The notes under the pieces: model-generated
The model's database searches: none
The model's input: only the letters and a program-made list of their open reading frames with translations
What the model was told of the DNA's origin: nothing
Position numbers and translations under genes: made by a program
Shown: positions 1-5,659 of the stretch, one piece after another
Numbering within the stretch: the first letter of the stretch is position 1
Layout of the letters: each line of letters starts with the position of its first letter
Assembly: GCA_028820035.1 (NCBI GenBank)
Contig: JAPPKI010000453.1
Span: 1-7,134, forward strand
Length of the DNA stretch: 7,134 nt
Reading direction: 5' to 3'
Origin: a bacterium
Lineage (GTDB): Bacteria; Actinomycetota; Acidimicrobiia; Acidimicrobiales; Bin134

Positions 1-671
1 ATCATGGCCCGCTCCGAACCGGTGGCGGCCAGCACCTCAAGCATGATCTCGGCCATCGCCCGGTCGCTGGTTCCCACCAGCTGGCGCCTGACTCCAGCCG
101 GATTGGCCAGCGGTCCGAGGAAATTGAACACCGTGGCCACGGCCAGTTCCCGGCGAGCCGGCCCAGCATGGCGCATGGCCGGGTGGAACCGAGGGGCCAA
201 ACAGAAGCCGAAGCCGGTCTCGATTACACATCGGGCCACCCCTGTCGGGCCGAGGTCAATAACCGCACCCAGCTCTTCCAGCACATCGGCTGAGCCGCAC
301 TGGGATGAGGCCGACCGGTTGCCGTGCTTGCATACTTTGGCCCCCGCCCCCACGGCCACCAGCGCCGCGGCGGTGGACACGTTGATGCTGCCGCTGTGAT
401 CGCCGCCAGTGCCGCAGGTGTCGATGAGCCCGGCGGCATCCAGCGGAACGGTTTCCGAAGCCGAGCGCATCGCCGACAGCAGGCCGACAAGCTCCTCCGC
501 GGTCTCCCCCTTGGTGCGCAGGGCCATCACGAACCCACCGATCTGCGCCGGCGTCGCCTCCCCGTTCAAGATCTCGGTCATGGCCGCGTTGGCCGCGTCG
601 GCCGTGAGATGGCCACCTCCGGTCAGCCGCCGGAATACTCCAGCCCACCCCCCGTGCTCGTGAAGGCCCAC
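1..671 (-). CDS. trpD: Anthranilate phosphoribosyltransferase TrpD, 3' end outside the window
   Basis: TrpD transfers the phosphoribosyl group of PRPP to anthranilate, the second step of tryptophan synthesis, in the cytoplasm. About 223 of the usual roughly 340 residues are visible; the C-terminus lies beyond position 1. The N-terminal helical domain carries GEATPAQIGGFVMALRTKGE (residues 37-56). The PRPP-binding glycine loop is DTCGTGGD (84-91), followed by NVST (97-100) and KHGNRSASS (115-123) with GSAD (126-129). Later come a PAMRHAGPARREL stretch and TVFNFLGPLANP, both typical of the family. No in-frame ATG exists near the start. I chose GTG at 671 because it gives a normal N-terminal length; AAGG lies only two bases upstream of it, so TTG at 689, preceded by a run of five G at 694-698, is a real alternative. 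The gene is divergent from glpD. Function is very likely; the exact start is not settled. Confidence 0.95.
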   Translation of the reverse strand, partial: MGLHEHGGWAGVFRRLTGGGHLTADAANAAMTEILNGEATPAQIGGFVMALRTKGETAEELVGLLSAMRSASETVPLDAAGLIDTCGTGGDHSGSINVSTAAALVAVGAGAKVCKHGNRSASSQCGSADVLEELGAVIDLGPTGVARCVIETGFGFCLAPRFHPAMRHAGPARRELAVATVFNFLGPLANPAGVRRQLVGTSDRAMAEIMLEVLAATGSERAM

Positions 672-798
672 CGCCTTAGTGTGGCCCAAATCGCCCCCGA
701 TCCATGAACTGAGATTCGAGATTGAGACCCCCAATTCATGAACCGAGATTCAAGATTGAGATACTGAGGCCACATGCCCACGAGACGCCCGTCAGATT
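672..798. promoter_or_regulatory. Divergent trpD/glpD intergenic control region
   Basis: This gap of about 127 bp separates the 5' ends of trpD (minus) and glpD (plus), so both promoters must lie here or inside the genes. It is more AT-rich than its neighbours between about 700 and 765 and contains the 34-bp tandem repeat. No strong sigma-70 pair is visible. A weak -10-like GATACT sits at 760-765, about 33 bp before the glpD start, without a convincing -35 box. No recognisable operator for a known regulator was seen. The regulatory role is inferred from position only. Confidence 0.5.
694..761. repeat. Two tandem copies of an imperfect 34-bp unit
   Basis: Copy one is 694-727 and copy two is 728-761, with no spacer. 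They match at 30 of 34 positions. The four differences (699/733, 702/736, 710/744 and 718/752) are all transitions. Each unit starts with CCCCC, has a central CATGAAC and ends with GATTGAGA. The pair fills the core of the divergent promoter gap. It may be a duplicated regulator site or a simple duplication that has drifted. Confidence 0.85.
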
Positions 799-2454
799 AT
801 GAGCGCAGGAACCTTTAGCCGACCTGAAGCTCTTGCCCGGTTGGAAGAGGGCCACTTCGATGTTTGCGTGATCGGGGGCGGCATCACTGGTGTCGGTGCC
901 GCTCTCGACGCGGCCTCGCGGGGGCTGCGAGTAGCTCTTGTGGAGCGGGGTGACTTCGCCGAGGGCACCTCCTCCCGGTCGTCCAAGCTGGTACACGGCG
1001 GTCTCCGCTATCTCCGACAGGGAGAAGTTCGACTGGTGGCCGGAGCTTTGATCGAGCGGCAGCGACTGCGGGGCAACGCTCCCCACCTGGTGAAGGACCT
1101 GCCGTTCGTCATTCCACTATTCGGTCATGGCGGCAAGCTGCGCCGCGGGCTCACCAGGGCAATCGGCGGAGCTCTTTGGGCCTATGACCTGTGCGGAGGG
1201 GCGCTCATCGGGAAGCTCCATCGCCGGCTGAGCAAGGAGCAGGTGCTGGCTGCTTTCCCAACCTTGAAACCCGATCAGGTGGTGGGGGGCTACCAGTACT
1301 ACGACTGCCAAACAGATGATGCCCGACTGGTGCTGTCGGTCATCCGCACCGCAGCGTTGGAATATGACGCGGTTGCCGCCAACCGAGTGTCGGCAACCAA
1401 GGTTGTCCGCGACAGCCACGGGCGGGTGAGCGCTGTGCTGGCTCAAACTGCCGACGGCGAGAGGCTGGAAATCTCGTGCCGAGCGGTGATCAACGCCACC
1501 GGTGTATGGGCCGCTGATCTGGGAGACATAGGAATACGACCAGCCAAGGGGGTGCATCTCGCCTTTCACCGGTCGCTCTTGGGCATCGACCGCGGCTCGA
1601 TCCTGCCATCGCCGGTGAGGGGACGGAGCATCTTTGTCATTCCGCTGGGAGAGGCCTGCTATGTCGGCACCACCGATACCGACTACTCAGGCTCGCTGGA
1701 CGATCCCCGCTGCAATGCCGATGACGCCGCCGAATTGCTGGGAGCGCTGCGGTCGGCAACATCACTGGAAGTGTCAGAGGCTGACGTGATTGGTGCTTGG
1801 GCCGGGCTTCGACCCCTGGTCGCCGGCACGGCCTCGGCCCGTACCGCAGACTTGTCTCGCAGACACCACGTTGCCGAAGCCGATGGAGTTGTCACCGTTA
1901 CCGGGGGCAAGCTCACCACCTATCGGCAGATGGCCGCCGATGCGGTAGACGTTGTCGTGGGCCTGCTGTCCGGGGGCGATCACCGAAGACGGCGGTCAAA
2001 GACAAAGCGCCTGCGCCTTCGAGGAGCGGCCAGCCCCCAAGAGGTTCAAGACGGCCTGGAATCGAAGGGCTTGCCCGCTGCGGTTGCCCGGCACTTGGCC
2101 GAGCGCTATGGCACTGAAGCCGACGAGCTGGCTGACTTGGCGGCAGACGAGCCCAACTTGGGTCTTCCGTTGACCGAGGGACTGCCCTATTTGCGAGCCG
2201 AGGTCGTTTGGGCCGCCCGGGCGGAAATGGCCCGAACGGTGGACGATGTGCTCAGCCGACGCACCCAGGCCCGGCACCGGCACCTAGCCGCCAGCATGGC
2301 TATCGCCGAAGAAGCCGCGGCGCTGCTGGGCCGTGAACTGGGATGGTCGCCGGCAGAACAGCAGGCGGAGGCTGCCGCCTACCGTGAACTGGCGGCAGCC
2401 GACTTGGCCGGCATCTCTTCTGCTGACCCAACCAAACAGCCCTTGAACACCTGA
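799..2454 (+). CDS. glpD: FAD-dependent glycerol-3-phosphate dehydrogenase GlpD
   Basis: GlpD oxidises sn-glycerol 3-phosphate to dihydroxyacetone phosphate at the inner face of the membrane and passes electrons to quinone. The 551-residue product has normal family length. Near the N-terminus is the FAD dinucleotide fold DVCVIGGGITGVGAA (residues 21-35) with the ribose-binding acidic residue in VERGDF (E49). The GlpD signature SSRSSKLVHGGLRYL spans 58-72. GGKLTTYRQMA lies near the end of the FAD domain, and the C-terminal alpha domain has YLRAEVVWAARAEMARTVDD followed by VLSRRTQARHRHL. ATG at 799 is the first possible in-frame start after an upstream stop at 757-759; its ribosome binding site is weak. 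A kinase gene follows after 24 bp, so the two are probably one operon. Assignment to glpD is secure by motif content. Confidence 0.95.
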   Translation: MSAGTFSRPEALARLEEGHFDVCVIGGGITGVGAALDAASRGLRVALVERGDFAEGTSSRSSKLVHGGLRYLRQGEVRLVAGALIERQRLRGNAPHLVKDLPFVIPLFGHGGKLRRGLTRAIGGALWAYDLCGGALIGKLHRRLSKEQVLAAFPTLKPDQVVGGYQYYDCQTDDARLVLSVIRTAALEYDAVAANRVSATKVVRDSHGRVSAVLAQTADGERLEISCRAVINATGVWAADLGDIGIRPAKGVHLAFHRSLLGIDRGSILPSPVRGRSIFVIPLGEACYVGTTDTDYSGSLDDPRCNADDAAELLGALRSATSLEVSEADVIGAWAGLRPLVAGTASARTADLSRRHHVAEADGVVTVTGGKLTTYRQMAADAVDVVVGLLSGGDHRRRRSKTKRLRLRGAASPQEVQDGLESKGLPAAVARHLAERYGTEADELADLAADEPNLGLPLTEGLPYLRAEVVWAARAEMARTVDDVLSRRTQARHRHLAASMAIAEEAAALLGRELGWSPAEQQAEAAAYRELAAADLAGISSADPTKQPLNT

Positions 2455-2466
2455 TTGCGACCACCC

Positions 2467-2474
2467 AGGAGAAG
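2467..2474 (+). promoter_or_regulatory. Ribosome binding site that decides the kinase start
   Basis: AGGAGAAG lies in the short glpD-kinase gap; its AGGAG core ends seven bases before ATG 2479. It supports that ATG over the in-frame TTG at 2455, which directly follows the glpD stop and has no such site. Confidence 0.75.
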
Positions 2475-2478
2475 CCCC

Positions 2479-3918
2479 ATGAAAATCTGCGTCATCGATG
2501 TGGGCACCAGCAGCATCCGCTCGGCGGTGACCGACGGTCATCGGGTGAGCTGCTTCCGCCAGCAGCGCACGCCGCCCAACATGCCGGAGCCGGGCCTGGT
2601 GGAGTTCGACGCCAACGAGATGGCGGCGGTCATCCTGCAATCGGCCACCGAAGTCGTGGAGGAGGTCGGCGGCGTGGACGCGGTGGCCGTTACCAATCAG
2701 AGGGGCTCGGCGGTGGTGTGGGACCGCAAGACCGGGGAGCCGGTGGGACCGGCTCTGGGCTGGCAGGATCTGCGCACCGTGGGCGAATGCCTGGCCTGGC
2801 AGGCCGAGGGGCTCCGGCTGGTTCCCAACGAGTCGGCCACCAAGGCGGTCTGGCTGCTCGACCAGCACAACCCCGACCGGACTCGGGATCTGTGCTTCGG
2901 CACCGTGGATACATGGGCGGTGTGGTGCTTGTCGCAGGGTGCCAGCCATGTGGTGGATCCCTCCAATGCGGCCATGAGCGGGATACTGAGCGACGACGGG
3001 AGCCGCTGGTCAGATGAGATAACCGAGCAGATCGGGGTGCCCTCCAACTGCCTGCCGGAGATCGTGGACTCCACCGGGGTGGTGGGCACTGCTACCGCCC
3101 TGCCGGGGGCACCGCCGATTGCCGGGATCATCGGCGACCAGCAATCGTCGCTGATCGGACAGCGCTGCGTGCTCGAGGGGCTGGCCAAGCTCACCTTCGG
3201 CACTGGGGCTTTTTTGGACGTGTGTACCGGCCCCGACCGGCCGATCGCCGACAAGCGCAGCGACCGGGGAACGTTTCCCATCGTGGCCTGGCAGGAGAAC
3301 GGGGCCATCGTTTGGGGTGTGGAGGCCATGATGATCGCTGCCGGGTCGAACATGAGTTGGCTGATCGACGACGTGGGATTGTTGGGCGACGCGGCCGAGT
3401 CGACCGAGATGGCCGACAGCGTGGCCGACACCGGCGGGGTGGTGTACGTGCCAGCCCTGTACGGGCTGGGCACCCCCCACTGGGACTTCGGGGCCCGGGC
3501 CGCGCTGTTCGGCATCACCGGGGGCACCACCGCAGCCCACATTGTGCGAGCGGTATTCGAGGGCGTAGCCCAGCGAGCCGCCGATCTGCTGGAAGCGGCT
3601 GAGGCCGACAGCGGCCATCACATCAAGCAGATCCGGGTGGACGGCGGGATGTCTCAGAACCCGGTGTTCATCCAGATTCTGGCCGACACTCTGGGCCGCA
3701 CCGTAGAGCTATGCCCAGTACCGGAGGGAACCGCGCTGGGTGCCGCGGTGTTGGCCGGACGGGCCTTGGGCCAGTGGTCTAGCTGGCAGGAGGTGGCCGA
3801 TTCCTGGTCGCCAAGGGCGGTGGTGGAACCGCAGGAAACGGTGGACCGGGAGCGCTGGCATGAGGCAGTGGGGCGGGCCGCCCGCTGGTATCCCGAGCTT
3901 TCCGACATCGGCCTATAA
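2479..3918 (+). CDS. FGGY-family carbohydrate kinase, glycerol-kinase-like
   Basis: The 479-residue product is an FGGY sugar/polyol kinase most like glycerol kinase, which makes sn-glycerol 3-phosphate from glycerol and ATP in the cytoplasm. It opens with the phosphate-binding loop VIDVGTSSIRSA (residues 5-16). GlpK-like blocks follow: TNQRGSAVVWD (72-82), GWQDLRT (94-100), FGTVDTWAVW (140-149), IIGDQQSSLIGQ (217-228) with the likely catalytic base D220, FGTGAF (240-245), and the FGGY signature from G345 to E361. RVDGG (386-390) and EGTALGAAVLAG (416-427) belong to the ATP domain. Against E. coli GlpK from memory, W103, D245 and F270 are kept (W95, D220, F245), but E84 is G76 and Y135 is N117. 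It is also shorter around residues 108-120. Position behind glpD suggests a glycerol kinase role (glpK); the changed pocket leaves another polyol possible, so I give no symbol. Confidence 0.9.
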   Translation: MKICVIDVGTSSIRSAVTDGHRVSCFRQQRTPPNMPEPGLVEFDANEMAAVILQSATEVVEEVGGVDAVAVTNQRGSAVVWDRKTGEPVGPALGWQDLRTVGECLAWQAEGLRLVPNESATKAVWLLDQHNPDRTRDLCFGTVDTWAVWCLSQGASHVVDPSNAAMSGILSDDGSRWSDEITEQIGVPSNCLPEIVDSTGVVGTATALPGAPPIAGIIGDQQSSLIGQRCVLEGLAKLTFGTGAFLDVCTGPDRPIADKRSDRGTFPIVAWQENGAIVWGVEAMMIAAGSNMSWLIDDVGLLGDAAESTEMADSVADTGGVVYVPALYGLGTPHWDFGARAALFGITGGTTAAHIVRAVFEGVAQRAADLLEAAEADSGHHIKQIRVDGGMSQNPVFIQILADTLGRTVELCPVPEGTALGAAVLAGRALGQWSSWQEVADSWSPRAVVEPQETVDRERWHEAVGRAARWYPELSDIGL

Positions 3919-3997
3919 ATCCTTTGGCGAGCGCATCACTGGCGTGTCCGCGAAAACCCTCTCGCCTTGGGATGAGCAGGGCTGGCAAACTGAACGA

Positions 3998-4369
<372 letters not shown>

Positions 4370-4393
4370 CAATCTCGTCGGAGATGGCGGCGT

Positions 4394-4906
4394 TCAGCGC
4401 CTCCGGGGCCGCCGAGACCGGTGGGCACCCATCTGAGACCTATCCAGCCGACCCTGGGTGCAGAACAGCCGCAAGCGCCCTCGATCGGTGAGCCCGAAAC
4501 GGCGCACCGACCAAGCCCCCACCGCCAGTCCGACTAGCTCCAACACAACCAGCGTGGCCGCGGGCTTGAATTCGGGGAGGTCGGCACTGTCTACCGCCAC
4601 CCCGAAAACCGGCCACCAGAACAGATCAGTGCGCAACCACGCGCCGTCCAGCACCAAGTAGAGGAACAGCCCTATGGGCAGCCCCAGCCACCGGCGCCGG
4701 GACAGCCGGCGGCCCCGGGTGGCTAGCATTACCGCCACCAGCACAACCAACGGAGCGAGCAGGGTGTGCAGCGCCCACGGTCCCCCGGCCAACAGCTCGA
4801 CCATTGGCAGCACCGAACCCAACATCACCATGCGGAAGTCCAAGGCCGGACTGTCGAACACCAAGGCCACCAGCACGAAGCTGAGAGCCAGAAACCAGAA
4901 GAACAC
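4394..4906 (-). CDS. Small integral membrane protein, possibly a degenerate DUF457/YdjM-like hydrolase relative
   Basis: The 170-residue product has about five hydrophobic segments (roughly residues 1-17, 26-41, 46-62, 74-88 and 115-133) and a very basic tail ending SRRPRRR. No signal peptidase site is evident. The pattern FWFLALSF, LDFRMVMLGSVLP, HTLL, RWLGLPIGLFLYLVLDGAW and LFWWPVFG recalls an actinobacterial family of membrane-bound metal-dependent hydrolase-like proteins (DUF457 type). From memory, members usually have FWH, LPD and LH at the places where this one has FWF, LPM and LY; H47 and D87 are kept. Family membership is a tentative recollection and no activity should be assumed. 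GTG at 4906 is chosen: it lies 15 bp after the stop of the zinc-ribbon gene, in the same frame, with no clear ribosome binding site, so translational coupling is plausible. The gene ends 24 bp from the 3' end of rnpB and is convergent with it. Confidence 0.75.
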   Translation of the reverse strand: MFFWFLALSFVLVALVFDSPALDFRMVMLGSVLPMVELLAGGPWALHTLLAPLVVLVAVMLATRGRRLSRRRWLGLPIGLFLYLVLDGAWLRTDLFWWPVFGVAVDSADLPEFKPAATLVVLELVGLAVGAWSVRRFGLTDRGRLRLFCTQGRLDRSQMGAHRSRRPRRR

Positions 4907-4921
4907 CGGTTGTCCGTGCGT

Positions 4922-5644
4922 TCAGATCCGCACCAGGATGCGACCACACTCCTCGCAGTGGCACACCTCATCAGCCGGTGCGTGGCGAATGCGGTCGAGC
5001 TCCATGGCCGACAGCGCCAGATGGCAGCCCTCGCAGGTGCCGTTGCGGAGCCGGGCCACTGCGATGCCGGCCATACGAGCCCGCAAACCCTCGTAGCTGG
5101 TAAGTGCGGCCTCTGGGATTTCTCCCGCTTCGGCAGAGCGGGCCGCGGTCTCCTGGTCGATCTCGGATTGCACGACCGCCTCGGCCTCCTCCAACTGATG
5201 CTGGGCATCGGACACCGCGGCCTCGGCGGCCTCGAGGCTCGACTCCAGGGATTCAACCTCGGCGTCGATCTCCTCAATCGCCTCCATCAGCTCCAAGGCA
5301 CCGCTTTCCATGTCGGAGCAGCGGGTTCGCAATCCATCCACTTCCTCCTGGAGAGTCAGGAGCTCTCGAGTGCCGGAGACCTCACCGGAGTACAAGCGGT
5401 CGTATTCCCTCTTTGTCCGATCTTCCAAGGCGGCCAGCTCATCCTCGTTGCGCTTGAGATTCCGCTGAAGCTCCAGGCGCTGGACCTGTTTCGCGGCCCG
5501 CTGGTTGTGAATCTGCCGGCAAGCCTGTTGGGCCGCGGCCAGAGAGGCCCTTCCGGGCAGCGTGTCGAAGCGATGACGAAGCTGATCGATCAGGGTGTCG
5601 TGATCCTGCACCGACAGCAGGCGCTGGAATTGATCTTCGATCAC
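4922..5644 (-). CDS. Coiled-coil protein with C-terminal C4 zinc ribbon
   Basis: The 240-residue product fits the conserved bacterial family with a long helical hairpin and a C4 zinc ribbon (COG1579 / DUF164 type). Its biochemical role is not established, though nucleic-acid or ribosome association has been suggested. Residues about 35-170 are rich in Glu, Ala, Leu, Gln and Arg in heptad-like order and should form an antiparallel coiled coil. The ribbon has C204-x2-C207 (GTCEGC) and C230-x2-C233 (CEECGRIL), with the family-typical AMELDRIRHAPADEV between them; C228 is an additional cysteine. GTG at 5644 is the start, 15 bp after the penicillin-binding protein stop, so the genes are probably co-transcribed. 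The membrane-protein gene follows 15 bp downstream. From memory, mycobacteria also carry the homologue of this gene near rnpB, which would make the neighbourhood partly conserved. Confidence 0.9.
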   Translation of the reverse strand: MIEDQFQRLLSVQDHDTLIDQLRHRFDTLPGRASLAAAQQACRQIHNQRAAKQVQRLELQRNLKRNEDELAALEDRTKREYDRLYSGEVSGTRELLTLQEEVDGLRTRCSDMESGALELMEAIEEIDAEVESLESSLEAAEAAVSDAQHQLEEAEAVVQSEIDQETAARSAEAGEIPEAALTSYEGLRARMAGIAVARLRNGTCEGCHLALSAMELDRIRHAPADEVCHCEECGRILVRI

Positions 5645-5659
5645 GGCTCGATCTTAGAG

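Noticed and set aside
256..648. Minus-strand 130-codon frame over trpD
   Set aside because: The TrpD motifs are in another minus-strand frame; this product is Arg/Gly-rich shadow translation.
2455..2478. TTG at 2455 as the kinase start
   Set aside because: ATG 2479 has a well-placed AGGAG site and gives the normal FGGY N-terminus; the TTG would add eight unsupported residues.
2697..3542. Minus-strand open frame of 281 codons
   Set aside because: It is opposite the FGGY kinase gene, and the product is low-complexity Ser/Pro/Thr-rich sequence without motifs.
3926..3966. GGCGAG/CTCGCC inverted repeat as a terminator after the kinase gene
   Set aside because: A six-pair stem with a 29-base loop and no T-run is weak; chance is as likely.
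3967..3991. TTGGGA and CAAACT as an rnpB promoter
   Set aside because: The spacer is only 13 bp and the -10 match is poor, so no promoter is annotated.
4372..4385. Hairpin ATCTC-GTCG-GAGAT just after rnpB as an intrinsic terminator
   Set aside because: The stem has only five pairs, two of them GC, and no T-run follows on either strand.
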